The notes: generated by a model not told the origin, from the sequence alone. 64,000 nt of DNA from Semisulcospira habei (GCA_036245525.1 BTPG01000003.1:156337507-156401506), one strand, 5' to 3'; numbered from the stretch's first letter, positions 39,401 through 43,830 are shown. Numbers and translations are program-made.

Positions 39401-42187
39401 ATGGATGTCTTTGTTTAGCTATGCCTCTTCATCCTTCCACGACTGGAGCGCCGCCAGCAAGCATCTCAAACTCAGTGGGCTTGCCGCAGGAGGGTCCAGG
39501 GAAAAACCTGCTGCTGCCCCTGATGGCTGTAACTGCCGTGCTTGTTGTGACAGTTGTCGTGCTTACGGCTCAGTGTAAGGCAGGTGCGTGTCAACAAAGA
39601 CGTGTCGTTAATCCATTCAGCCCCAAGGCCGCATTTCCGAAATTTTGGAAGTGTCGCTTATATAATGTAATCAGTTGTTGGAGATGGATCGACCATGCGC
39701 CGGTAATTCAAGGGTAGTGCCAGATTAGCTTGGCGCCTTCAGGCGCCAAGCTAATCTGGCACTACCCTTGAATTACCATGGTCGATCCATCTCCTGCTGT
39801 AGGGCGTTGGGGCTAAAGGAGTTAAGTCTTCTTTACTCCATATCAGAGCCTTTGCCTTTGTTGTCGTACTGTCGCTCTTCGTTCCCCAATTCTTTCTTCC
39901 TTTCTTTCTTATTTTCATTTTCTGTACGTGAGCGCGTTTCCAGGCGGCACCCATGTCCCTGCAGTACTTAATACAGTATGTCAATGTAAATTCACTAATG
40001 AGAGAAATTGAACAGCACTGAACTGTAAAAGGCATACATCCTCATGAACCGGCACGTGACAACTGCGGGGTCTCGCTAGGATCTACTCGTCTTGCTGAAT
40101 CCGCTGTTGTATCCATCTTCTTTTGACCGCCGTGGATCTGCGATACTGAAATCACAATTGTTTCAAAAACACAGTCTGCGTCCACTGGCATTGAAGGTGT
40201 TAATACGTTTTAACCGCTTTGGAGTAGCATATATTGTTTAGATATCAACGCTGTTCAAGGTGGCTGGCTCTGCTCTGGCACACTCCTCTTCTTCAAGTGC
40301 CGTTTTCCGTTTATAGCTTAACCCCTTCACTGCCAGTGAACACATCCAACTGCAAGAGACATAGATCTTCATGAGCCCCCGCGACTGCGGGGGCTCATGA
40401 GGATCTATGTCTCTTGCTGAGACCAATTTGTATTCGTGTTTTTTGGACGGTTTTGTCGTTTGTTGAGTGAACTAAGAATTCAGAAACAAAAATGTACGTA
40501 CAGTGGCAGGTAAAGGTTAATAATCAAATGGTAAGTGTATAATATTCAAAATATTGCGTGCGTTTCTTTTTTCCCTTTTTAAGCTCAAGTGTGCGGAGGA
40601 CATGAAGACGAGGAAGCGGACGAGGAAGAAACCACGCTACTGAAAGTCACAACACCAAATCAGCCAAGGTCTGCGAAAACAACGGAAGCCATTGACGGAA
40701 ACGCTTGTTCCGTTTATGAAGAGGTTGACGAAGAGCCACGGTACAACCAACCAGAGCCAAAGCATCACCATATTCCTAAACCTGTCTGCCGTTCATTGCC
40801 TGTGTATAGTTTTAACATAGTTGGTTTTGAGTTATCTCCAAAGCACATATTCCTAATCTACATACAAGAAGAAAATAACGGATACCAAGAAGATGTTGTG
40901 TCTGCCTTGTATACACTTTTCGCCAAACACCTGCCTGGAGTCGAGGTGAAGCTGGACGCACGGTGTCGTCCAGAAAATGAACGCGATGTCTTAAAATGGG
41001 TCGACCAAGTTCTTGTAACAGAGCAGACAAAAGTAGTCGTCATTCTGTCCACCAATTTTGTCAAGACCTGCAAGTCTTACAGAGGCTCGTGTGTGTTAAA
41101 GCACACGGCACCGACTGCCTATAATGACATTGCTCCTCATGTCATGGAGAACGTGGCTCGCGAGGGGTTTCGACGTGTGGTGTTTGTGAGTTACGGTGAT
41201 CAAGAGCAATGGGAGAACGATCTAAATGACCTAGAACAGTTGTACTCTGATCCACAACTAAATAACGTCACAGTCAGATCAGACGTCCACACACAACTGC
41301 CGGGCAGTTCAGTTACAAATGGTCACCCAGATTACAAGTCCGTTGTGCACTCAACCACCGGTGCGGCAAACAGTACTGGTGGCTGCATGCACAACGGGGT
41401 TAATTGTTCCCGCAATCAGGCTTGTCAAAGACACCATTGTACTTGTGAAGCATGTTTGTCAGCCCACAGCCCGACCTCTCCTCATTCTTTGCCAGTGCGT
41501 GTTGCCACTAGTTGCAGCTGTCCGCAAACTTCACAGTCACCTACAGTTCGCGGTCCATCCAGAGTGTTACACGAGAGACACATTAATCTACAGACAAACG
41601 GAGATTTAGAAACACTGCTAGGGAAACACTTACATATAGACCAAGCAACGGTCACACAAGTTTTGCGTAGTGATGCAGCACATAGGTTATGTAATATCTT
41701 TGCACAGTCCAGTAAAGAGGATGCTGGACGTAATTCATGTGATAGTAGAACTGAACGTGATTGGAGAACTAAACCTTCTGATTCAGTTCCAGTTTGGGAT
41801 GCAAGCAGTGCCGAGACAGAACTTCCATGCGGTTTCGAAGCAATTTGTGAGAATTGCGAAGATAATGCCGATACGGTAAGCCAGGTAAGCAGATTTGCCT
41901 TTGATGGTGGTTCGACTGAAATGAAGACCCTCGCACTGAGTGAAAGTAACGCTGATGTCTTAGAAAATGGCGAAAGTGGTGGACAATCAGATAGCAGAAC
42001 TGAATCTGATTTAGATACATGCGGTGCTGAGGCTGAACTTCCTTGTGGCGTCAGTGGTGGAAGATCAGATTCTGATGCTGAGCAAGCAGGACGCAGCCAT
42101 AAAGCACCAGTTGAACATTGCGAGTCTGAGGACGATAGCTATACAAATTATACAGATTCAGTAAGCGTTGTGTCGGAGGCCAGTTAA
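10791..42187 (+). CDS. IL-17 receptor-like transmembrane protein (13 exons recognised, 5' end missing)
   Basis: Joined exons: 10791-10821, 11337-11465, 22857-22954, 24053-24218, 25680-25945, 28560-28613, 30561-30627, 32484-32713, 33809-33862, 34942-35035, 35263-35346, 39419-39583, 40584-42187. Every junction has an AG acceptor and GT donor and all phases agree; the sum is 3042 nt, giving 1013 residues and a stop. Layout in this partial protein: ectodomain 1-454 with several N-glycosylation sequons, transmembrane helix about 455-475 (leucine/valine-rich), SEFIR domain about 566-703, Cys cluster 747-770, acidic tail to 1013. The SEFIR domain of IL-17 receptors is known to recruit the Act1/CIKS adaptor by homotypic contact, leading to TRAF6 and NF-kB signalling; that role here is inferred. 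The tail after SEFIR is long for the family. No signal peptide was found, so one or more 5' exons are missing. Paralogue assignment (RA, RD or other) cannot be made from the sequence alone. Confidence 0.85.
10826..10944 (+). repeat. (TC)n microsatellite directly after a receptor micro-exon
   Basis: About 60 TC units starting five bases after the donor site, followed by (ATT)n at 10945-10970. Confidence 0.9.
10980..11255 (+). repeat. CA-rich minisatellite
   Basis: Irregular repeats of CAGGCACACA and CAGACCAG, unit about 17 and 34 bp. Open frames with His/Thr/Gln repeats are artefacts of it. Confidence 0.85.
11337..11465 (+). CDS. IL-17R-like ectodomain exon (43 codons, phase 1-1)
   Basis: The acceptor is TTGTTACAG and the donor GTGAGG. 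The product begins [15 protein letters not shown] and carries a sequon (NQS). Codon use and the alternation of hydrophobic and polar residues look like a beta-sandwich ectodomain. The next in-phase exon found lies 11.4 kb downstream, so an unrecognised exon between them is possible. Confidence 0.65.
11563..11712. repeat. Family B element
   Basis: CAGTGCCGAGAAAATTCGAA start; arms CAAGAGGTATAAATCCTCAT and its diverged complement; CTGACACCGCTTTGAATCC end. Confidence 0.7.
11731..11954. mobile_element. Family A TTAA palindromic element, CCCTTATC subtype
   Basis: TTAACCCTTATCATTCGGAA to ATGATATGGGTTAA; loop region GGCGCCTCAAGGCGCC. Confidence 0.85.
12000..12560. other. Receptor intron stretch without recognised elements
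   Basis: (GTTGTT)n-like patch at 12017-12070 and otherwise unique AT-leaning sequence. No exon could be placed in phase. Confidence 0.5.
12755..12967. repeat. Family B element with collapsed hairpin
   Basis: AAGCATAGATCCTATGCATT shows loss of the central CCCC/GGGG stem; flanks CTTGCTGAGGCCACTTTG and AACAGAGCCTGCGTCCGCG are family-specific. Confidence 0.55.
13012..13146. repeat. Family E GC-rich long hairpin
   Basis: Inner GCCCGCGCACGGCTGTGCGCGGG and outer ATCGTGCCGTCGCCGTCGG pairing with CGGCGACGACGGCACGAT. Confidence 0.7.
13738..13920 (-). mobile_element. tRNA-derived SINE
   Basis: The minus strand starts TGGGGACGTAGCTTAGTGG (box A-like) and has GGGTTCGAATCCC (box B), but no complete cloverleaf 3' acceptor follows. 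A conserved-looking body continues to about 13738, with GTGCGCACGTTAAAAATCCC. It is a SINE rather than a functional tRNA gene. Confidence 0.7.
14083..14250. repeat. Family A palindrome, collapsed core
   Basis: TTAACCCATCATG start, GATAATACAAGGGTAGTGC, then GGCGCCTAGCCCTTGAACTATC: most of one arm is deleted. Confidence 0.6.
14333..14548. mobile_element. Family A TTAA palindromic element
   Basis: Same GATCGAGCATGATAG subtype as 8273-8488, with small deletions in one arm. Confidence 0.82.
14875..15980. other. Receptor intron stretch, mostly unique
   Basis: A G-rich tract at 15207-15235 with TG repeats and a small perfect hairpin TCTACCGTATTTTTTAAATA at 15632-15658. Nothing coding seen. Confidence 0.5.
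15987..16200. mobile_element. Family A TTAA palindromic element
   Basis: TTAACTCATTCTACCTC to GGGGTAGAATGAGTTAA; near-perfect core with loop CCTATGGG. Confidence 0.85.
17308..17830. repeat. Family A palindrome broken by a SINE
   Basis: Left remnant ATAGTTCATGGGTGGCACC at 17310, right remnant GCGCCAAGCTATTCTGGC from 17766 and TATCATGATCGATCC to 17823. Confidence 0.5.
17580..17762 (-). mobile_element. tRNA-like SINE head inserted in a family A palindrome
   Basis: The minus strand has GACGCAGCGGTAAAAGC (box A-like) and GAGGTTCGATACCC (box B). Family A sequence flanks it: GTGGCACCAGAATA at 17330 and GCGCCAAGCTATTCTGGC at 17766. The exact left border is unclear. Confidence 0.5.
17813..19313 (+). 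pseudogene. GC-rich, proline-rich coding relic of unknown family, frameshifted
   Basis: Open + frames in sequence: 17813-18205 (basic N-terminus [15 protein letters not shown] from 17945), then a frame shift into one containing [20 protein letters not shown] (about 18250-18310) and [15 protein letters not shown] to 18608, then another into [20 protein letters not shown] and a Pro-rich C-terminus to 19313. The non-repetitive blocks look like real protein; the rest is Pro/Thr/Gln-rich. Base composition is far richer in GC than neighbouring introns. It may be ORF1 of a retroelement or a processed relic; no known domain was recognised. Confidence 0.4.
19665..19973 (-). mobile_element. tRNA-derived SINE, near full length
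   Basis: The minus strand reads GAGTCCGAAATAGCTCAGGC (box A), GGGTTCGAATCCC (box B), then the body CCGTTGAAAGGTCCTGG and CCCATAACCCGCCCGTC. It is the best copy of the family also seen at 8.5-9.9 kb and 31.0 kb. Confidence 0.75.
20085..20205 (+). repeat. (TTTA)n microsatellite
   Basis: TTTATTTA and TTTTATTTTA repeats. Confidence 0.85.
20362..20455. repeat. Family C palindrome, ends degraded
   Basis: GTGTCGGTAGCGGTTTTAGTC and its complement GACTAAAACCGCTACCGACAC; no TTAA. Confidence 0.7.
20574..20647. mobile_element. Family C TTAA palindrome, short form
   Basis: TTAACCCTTTGCGTGTCGG to CCGACATGCAAAGGGTTAA; the centre is shortened. Confidence 0.78.
20763..20841. repeat. Family D palindrome
   Basis: ACTCATTCGCGACGTACCG and CGGAACGTGGCGAATGAGTT; TTAA ends mutated. 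Confidence 0.75.
20913..21145. repeat. (ATCC)n / (GGAT)n foldback
   Basis: ATCCATCC-rich sequence to 21030 followed by GGATGGATAGATGG-rich sequence, forming a large imperfect hairpin around CCTCAATAAAGTGACTGAGG. Confidence 0.8.
21598..21650. repeat. Family C half element
   Basis: CTAACCCTTTGGGTGTAGG, GGTTTTTGTCGCAATAATTCC; one arm only. Confidence 0.55.
21813..22026. mobile_element. Family A TTAA palindromic element, GATAATTC subtype
   Basis: TTAACTCATTCAGCCC to GGGCTGAATGAGGTAA; core CCATGATAATTCAAGGGC with CATCTCCTGTAACTGG flank. The right TTAA is mutated to GTAA. Confidence 0.82.
22149..22211 (+). repeat. (GA)n microsatellite
   Basis: About 31 GA units after a G13 tract. Confidence 0.9.
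22235..22365. repeat. Family A half element
   Basis: TTAACCCATTACATC start and one arm TTAGTTCAAGGGTGGTGCC to GCGCCTCAGG; the second arm is absent. Confidence 0.6.
22444..22545. repeat. Family A core hairpin without outer ends
   Basis: ACTATAGTTCAAGGGCAGTG and CACTGCCCTTGAACTATC arms around GGCGCCTTGGAAGGCGCC. Confidence 0.7.
22614..22708 (+). repeat. (TG)n microsatellite upstream of receptor exon 22857
   Basis: About 46 uninterrupted units. Confidence 0.95.
22857..22954 (+). CDS. IL-17R-like ectodomain exon, basic (phase 1-0)
   Basis: The acceptor is TTTTTTACATCGCAG and the donor AAG|GTAGTT. The product begins [18 protein letters not shown] and contains one Cys. The exon sits between (TG)n tracts at 22614-22708 and from 23049. 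Phase links it to both neighbours. Confidence 0.6.
23049..23335 (+). repeat. (TG)n microsatellites downstream of receptor exon 22857
   Basis: Three runs separated by GCATGTGTGCGTGCG-type sequence and ATTCAGATGA[CT]GATGATG repeated at both ends. Confidence 0.9.
23380..23467. repeat. Family C palindrome
   Basis: Arms GCGGTTTTTGTCGCGATGATT and complement; right end AAAGGGTTAA intact, left end altered. Confidence 0.75.
23715..23927. mobile_element. Family A TTAA palindromic element, CCCTTATC subtype
   Basis: TTAACCCGTATCATTCGGAA to ATGATATGGGTTAA; very close to 11731-11954. It ends 126 bp before receptor exon 24053. Confidence 0.85.
23950..24021. repeat. Family G hairpin
   Basis: GTGCTGGTCTGTGATTTTGG and complement around CCATATGGCCGAAAGCCGTATGG. 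It ends 31 bp before receptor exon 24053. Fragments of the same sequence lie at 1-35 and 46796-46862. Confidence 0.7.
24053..24218 (+). CDS. IL-17R-like ectodomain exon, very basic (phase 0-1)
   Basis: The acceptor is GAATTGCAG and the donor AAAG|GTACAC. The product starts [16 protein letters not shown] and ends in a Lys/Arg-rich run with an LPRRKR motif that resembles a proprotein convertase site. The charge is unusual for a receptor ectodomain; the exon is supported by matching phase on both sides. Confidence 0.55.
24640..24885. repeat. Family A palindrome with a nested insertion
   Basis: Arms TTTTAGTTCTAGGGTGGTGC and GGCGCCAAGCTATTCTGGC, then the 66-bp insertion, then CACTCTTGAACTATCAT. 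Confidence 0.7.
24758..24823 (+). mobile_element. Small insertion with (ACTA)n tail inside a family A palindrome
   Basis: The arm GCTATTCTGGCACCA breaks off at 24757 and resumes as CACTCTTGAACTATCAT at 24824. The insert starts TGAACTCCGCCCTGAG and ends AACTAACTAACTAAC. A short ACCA duplication may flank it. Confidence 0.6.
25110..25490. repeat. G/C-tract repeat family, copy 2
   Basis: GGGGTTCCGGACCCCTCC, TTTTGGGGTGTTTGGACC, GGTGTAGCGTCGGGGAGGCC and TTGAAGGTCCAAAGC. Confidence 0.7.
25680..25945 (+). CDS. IL-17R-like ectodomain exon, start of module 1 (phase 1-0)
   Basis: The acceptor is TACTCTCAG and the donor CCA|GTAAGA. The first 25 codons continue the basic stretch. Then come a Cys pair (SSQCSQTSC) and a beta-strand-like segment [20 protein letters not shown] shorter donor inside the exon (ACAG|GTTATC) would not keep phase with the next exon, so the longer form was chosen. 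Confidence 0.75.
25998..26277. repeat. Family H: two adjacent long hairpins
   Basis: The first hairpin is 25998-26137 with arms of about 65 bp (TCAGAAGTAGGTCAAAATTG outward); the second is 26157-26272, a shorter diverged copy. Both centre on CATGCGATATCG[TC]ATG. It begins 53 bp after receptor exon 25680-25945. Confidence 0.8.
26297..26357 (+). repeat. (ATT)n microsatellite
   Basis: About 20 uninterrupted ATT units. Confidence 0.95.
26380..26830 (-). mobile_element. Candidate solo LTR-like segment
   Basis: On the minus strand CACTATAAAAGATCG (about 26795) looks like a TATA box and CTGAATAAAG (about 26430) like a polyadenylation signal about 365 nt later, with two diverged ACATTGTT[CA]AGTTGTA copies just after the TATA. 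Terminal TG/CA and a target duplication were not located. Confidence 0.25.
27287..27350 (+). repeat. (ATT)n microsatellite
   Basis: Two ATT runs separated by GCATC. Confidence 0.95.
28012..28350. repeat. Dispersed repeat R, copy 3
   Basis: CATTACGCATAAATCTGAAG, GATATAAAGACGTGTGCTG and GGCCGTAGTAGGCCTTTAA, directly followed by family C. Confidence 0.75.
28345..28440. mobile_element. Family C TTAA palindrome
   Basis: TTAACCCTTTGGCTGTGGG to CCCACAGCCAAAGGGTTGAA. It abuts the end of a 300-bp repeat copy. Confidence 0.78.
28560..28613 (+). CDS. IL-17R-like 54-nt exon, module 1 (phase 0-0)
   Basis: It encodes [18 protein letters not shown], with donor GTGAGT. Its length, phase and sequence match the 54-nt exon at 33809 (shared pattern F-T-G-x-x-P-G-[KR]-Y), pointing to a duplicated fibronectin-III-like module. 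NAT is a sequon. Confidence 0.85.
28735..28832. repeat. Unique imperfect hairpin
   Basis: GATGATTTGAGAGTTAAGTTTAG pairs with CTAAACACAATTTCAAATC; inner GTTTCGGCTGACTTCG/CGTCAGACGAAACC. Confidence 0.5.
28898..29121. mobile_element. Family A TTAA palindromic element, CCCTTATC subtype
   Basis: TTAACCCTTATCATACTGAG to CCGAATGATAAGGGTTAA; orientation opposite to the 11.7- and 23.7-kb copies. Confidence 0.85.
29311..29402. mobile_element. Family C TTAA palindrome in the left arm of a larger inverted duplication
   Basis: TTAACCCTTTGGGTGTCGG to CACGCACAGTGTTAA with near-perfect arms. Confidence 0.8.
29624..29795. repeat. Family C half element with unrelated centre
   Basis: TTAACCCTCTGGGTGTTGG and GATGATTCCTACTGAGTACC, then about 110 bp of other sequence to CAGGGTTAA. 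Confidence 0.5.
30111..30191. mobile_element. Family C palindrome in the right arm of the inverted duplication
   Basis: TTAACCCTGTGCGTGTCGG to CACCCAAAGGGTTA; mirror partner of the 29311 copy. Confidence 0.8.
30242..30455. mobile_element. Family A TTAA palindromic element, GATAATTC subtype
   Basis: TTAACTCATTCAACCCC to GGCTGATTGGGTTAA; its left end has an inverted counterpart at 29226-29262. Confidence 0.82.
30561..30627 (+). CDS. IL-17R-like exon, end of module 1 (phase 0-1)
   Basis: The acceptor is GATTTTACAG and the donor AATG|GTGAGT. It encodes [20 protein letters not shown]. The FRPRG start is parallel to VRPVG at the start of the 34942 exon in module 2. Confidence 0.8.
30819..30864 (+). 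repeat. Long T homopolymer
   Basis: About 46 T residues; 33412-33454 is a similar tract. Confidence 0.9.
31035..31170 (-). mobile_element. SINE fragment, 3' part
   Basis: It shares TTTAACCTCCACGGCAC, GACGGGCGGGTTTTGGGGGA and AGGCGCACTGAAGC with the 19.7-kb SINE body in the same orientation. No tRNA head. Confidence 0.55.
31150..31745. repeat. G/C-tract repeats, two partial copies
   Basis: CATTTTGGGATGTTTGGATT then TTTGTTTGATATTTTGGC; and GAGCTCCGGACCCCCCCC then TTTGTTTGATATTTTGGC again at 31626. Confidence 0.65.
31430..31470. repeat. Family A fragment
   Basis: GAGACAGATCGACCATGATAG TTCAAGGG-type arm, cut by the start of a G/C-tract element at 31470. Confidence 0.55.
32080..32308. mobile_element. 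Family B element
   Basis: ACCCCTTGATTGCCGTG start, hairpin CAAGAGATATAGATCCTCAT, end AAGGGGTTAA. Confidence 0.75.
32484..32713 (+). CDS. IL-17R-like ectodomain exon, start of module 2 (phase 1-0)
   Basis: The acceptor is GTTGTTGCAG and the donor CCG|GTGAGT. The product contains three sequons (NAS twice, NVS) and a beta-strand-like segment [13 protein letters not shown], as expected for the second fibronectin-III-like module of IL-17 receptors. Confidence 0.85.
33352..33405. repeat. Family F half element
   Basis: AAGATTCCGATGTGTTTCCG and CCCAAAATGTCGCATTTTTT match the inner arm, then a long T tract. Confidence 0.45.
33809..33862 (+). CDS. IL-17R-like 54-nt exon, module 2 (phase 0-0)
   Basis: It encodes [18 protein letters not shown], with acceptor ACTTCCAG and donor GTAAGT. 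NFT is a sequon. It is the counterpart of the 28560 exon. Confidence 0.85.
34085..34212. repeat. Family L hairpin
   Basis: TTGCCGGTTGAGTGAGTGAG and its diverged complement CTCATTCATCAACCGGC; inner GCCAGCCACTAAG/CTTAGTGGCTGGC. Fragments at 32737-32815 and 33298-33350. Confidence 0.65.
34298..34514. mobile_element. Family A palindromic element, CCCTTATC subtype
   Basis: TTAACCATTTTCGTTCG start, core AATAGTTCAAGGGTAGTGCC, end AGTATGATATGAGTTA. Confidence 0.8.
34515..34700. repeat. Family B element with collapsed hairpin
   Basis: TCCCTTCGCTGCCAGTGATG start; AACAAGAGACATAAATAG joins GGTTATGTCTCTTGCTG directly. Confidence 0.5.
34942..35035 (+). CDS. IL-17R-like Cys-rich membrane-proximal exon (phase 0-1)
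   Basis: The acceptor is TGATTGCAG and the donor GTTT|GTAAGT. It encodes [19 protein letters not shown], with three cysteines, and closes module 2. Confidence 0.82.
35263..35346 (+). CDS. IL-17R-like juxtamembrane stalk exon (phase 1-1)
   Basis: The acceptor is TCCGTTTCAG and the donor CACA|GTAAGT. The product is Pro/Ser/Glu-rich (begins [17 protein letters not shown]), a flexible stalk before the membrane. Confidence 0.7.
36045..36888 (-). mobile_element. Dispersed 0.85-kb repeat U, copy 1, with broken first-exon-like ORF
   Basis: On the minus strand an ATG at 36625 follows ACCAATCAGAGACAAG and encodes [20 protein letters not shown] before an in-frame stop; a donor-like TCA|GTAAGTAA lies at 36430. 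The same DNA recurs at 37966-38843 in the same orientation. Nature unknown: a DNA transposon or a duplicated gene start. Confidence 0.6.
37146..37254. repeat. Family F hairpin (TA-flanked)
   Basis: TATACTGACGAGCAAAATAA to its complement; inner GGAATCATCGGAAACAC and GTGTTTCCGATGAGTCC pair. Confidence 0.7.
37877..37952. repeat. G/C-tract repeat fragment
   Basis: CAGGGGCGGATATGGGGGTA, GGGGTTCTGGGGATACCC, then C20. Confidence 0.6.
37966..38843 (-). mobile_element. Dispersed repeat U, copy 2, with short basic ORF
   Basis: The ORF 38578-38357 on the minus strand starts [16 protein letters not shown] and contains [20 protein letters not shown]; a small insertion relative to copy 1 shifts its end. 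The Lys/Arg-rich start followed by an amphipathic [10 protein letters not shown] helix occurs in both copies in different states of decay. It ends GCGAACTGAAGCCTTAAAAT like copy 1. Confidence 0.6.
39120..39360. mobile_element. Family B TTAA element
   Basis: TTAACCACTTGGCTGCCAGTG to CACGGCAGTTAAGGGGTTAA; hairpin CAAGAGACATAAATCCTCAT near 39248. Confidence 0.75.
39419..39583 (+). CDS. IL-17R-like transmembrane exon (phase 1-1)
   Basis: The acceptor is CTTTGTTTAG and the donor GCAG|GTGCGT. A Pro/Ser/Thr stalk is followed by a hydrophobic helix of about 21 residues ([20 protein letters not shown]) and a short AQCKA cytoplasmic start. Confidence 0.85.
39608..39825. mobile_element. Family A TTAA palindromic element, GATAATTC subtype
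   Basis: TTAATCCATTCAGCCCC to GGGGCTAAAGGAGTTAA; it starts 25 bp after the transmembrane exon donor. Confidence 0.85.
40026..40202. repeat. Family B element, diverged
   Basis: AGGCATACATCCTCATGA and CTTGCTGAATCCGC; end AAGGTGTTAA. Confidence 0.55.
40319..40520. mobile_element. Family B TTAA element, best copy
   Basis: TTAACCCCTTCACTGCCAGTG to GGCAGGTAAAGGTTAA; hairpin of about 33-bp arms around CCCCCGCGACTGCGGGGG. It ends 63 bp before the SEFIR exon. Confidence 0.8.
40584..42187 (+). CDS. IL-17R-like terminal exon: SEFIR domain and cytoplasmic tail
   Basis: The acceptor is CCCTTTTTAAG; the ORF runs 534 codons to TAA at 42185-42187. An acidic linker comes first. The SEFIR domain then starts near [16 protein letters not shown] (about codon 87), has the diagnostic [18 protein letters not shown] strand/helix (codons 139-156) and ends about [13 protein letters not shown]. 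After that come a Cys cluster (C-x6-C-x5-C-x4-C-x-C-x2-C), a predicted helical patch around [20 protein letters not shown], and a Ser/Asp/Glu-rich tail with two diverged copies of an [EA]xELPCG motif. SEFIR identity is firm; the tail has no domain I recognise. Confidence 0.93.
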
Positions 42188-42427
42188 CCGCTTCAAGGAC
42201 ACCCTCAAAATGTCCCTGAAAATCTTGAGTCCTGCCGGGAGAAATTGGGCCTCCGACCGTGGCAATACATCTTGGCGCAACCAAATCACCGCTGTAACCA
42301 GTGGAGCTGAAACCCATCGAGTTGTCAAAGAGATGAAACGCACAGCATGCAGTCAGTCCGCGTCAGTTATTTGCACGGATTGCGTTAACGTAGTGCTGAT
42401 TACGTATATTCAGTTATAAGCTTTTGA

Positions 42428-42433
42428 AATAAA
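42428..42433 (+). promoter_or_regulatory. Polyadenylation signal AATAAA of the receptor gene
   Basis: AATAAA lies about 240 nt after the stop codon and is the first canonical signal downstream, implying a short 3' UTR. Confidence 0.6.
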
Positions 42434-42464
42434 AACACCATGTAAGCCGCAAGGCTTTCTCGGC

Positions 42465-42724
42465 AGAATCCCGTAAACACTTCGTATCACGAACACTACG
42501 TGTCGTTAGAACTACAGAGTTTCAATAGCGCTACGTGTCGATAGCAATACTTCTATAGCACTACAGCCGTTAGACCTCGGGGCGCTAGACTGAACTACGA
42601 AGCGATATATCCGTCGAAACGTAGAACTAGCGACATGTAGTTCTAGCGACAGATAGCGCTAGTGACTCGTAGCGCTAGTGATCCGGCGTAGTGCTATTGA
42701 CACGTAGTGCTAGCGATGGTAATG
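42465..42724 (+). repeat. Degenerate ~16-20-bp tandem array after the receptor 3' end
   Basis: Repeated variants of ACGTAGTGCTAGCGA / TAGCGCTAGTGACTCG / CTACGTGTCGATAG fill the interval between the polyadenylation signal and the LINE tail. The motif GCGCTAG[TC]G is partly self-complementary. Confidence 0.65.
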
Positions 42725-43830
42725 CTATACTATAATACAATACAATACAATACTATACAACACAACTTTATTGTCTGTTTGAGGCAAAGCACGACAGAAA
42801 TTTGCCTTTCGGCTCGTCATAAAACAACAACATAAGACACTAATAAACGCTACAAGAACATTCCATGAAAAATTATCATTTCAGCAATCTATCACAAGTA
42901 ATCTGTCACAAGATGGGAGGTAATGTTAAGTAGATCACACTTATCGCGGCGTTATAAACGAGAGTTCAAAATCGAGACAGCAGTTGGAATAAGACTTCTT
43001 AAAAACATTCTTTTGGCAAGTGGCATGTTGAAACGTCTGCCTGATGGTAGCATTTGAAACTGATCAGATAGTGGGTGACGAGGATCATTGACAGCCTATC
43101 CTTCGGACAGCTCTATGGTACAGATCATCTACTAGGTACTGTCCTAGGCCAATGATCTTCTCAGCTGTTCTGACGATACGCGACAGTCTGCCCCTGTTTT
43201 TCATACTGAGGTTGCCATACCAAGCAGTGATGTTAAAAGTCAGTATGCTTTCAATCAGGCTTCTATAAACGGATTCTAAAACCTTGGAACTGACATCAAA
43301 ACTTCTCAGTTTCCTAAGAAGGTACAGACGCTGGTCAATGTTTTTTTCACAATCAGATCGGTGTTTCCAGTAAAGGACAGCCCACTATCCACGACTGTGC
43401 CAAGGTATTTAAATTCAGTGACCACTTCTACAGGTTGATTATTGAGACAGGTACAAAAATGTCATCAACTTTCCTGTCATCAATGACGAGTTCCTTGGTT
43501 TTCTGTACATTCATTTCCAGAAAACTGTCTTTGCACCATGAATCTAATACTGCTATCTGTGCAAAGTACTCAGCCAGACTGTCTTCTTTTTGGAATAGGC
43601 GTACAAGGGCCATGTCGTCTGAGAACTTTAAGACTGAGCCGAGAAGTGGCAGTGTGACAACGCATATGGTCTGTGTATATAGAAAACAATGTCGGAGACT
43701 GAGAGGACACAACCTTGAGGGCAGCCTGAATTTAACACCATTTGTCACTGAGACAGACTGCCGTGTACATTTACACGTTGTGGCCTGTCCTTCAAAAAGT
43801 CTCGCACCCACAGAATAATGTTTGTGTTCA
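42725..43830 (-). mobile_element. 5'-truncated LINE relic (Rex1/CR1-like RT)
   Basis: Minus-strand frames encode LKFSDDMALVRL (the catalytic DD motif), NVQKTKELVIDDRKV, a FKYLGTVVDSGLSF block and the C-terminal LPSGRRF motif with a following IPTA motif, typical of Rex1/CR1-type LINEs. Several frameshifts are present. The 3' tail is a (TATTG)n repeat, seen on the + strand as ACAAT repeats at 42733-42757, just downstream of the receptor gene. Confidence 0.75.
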
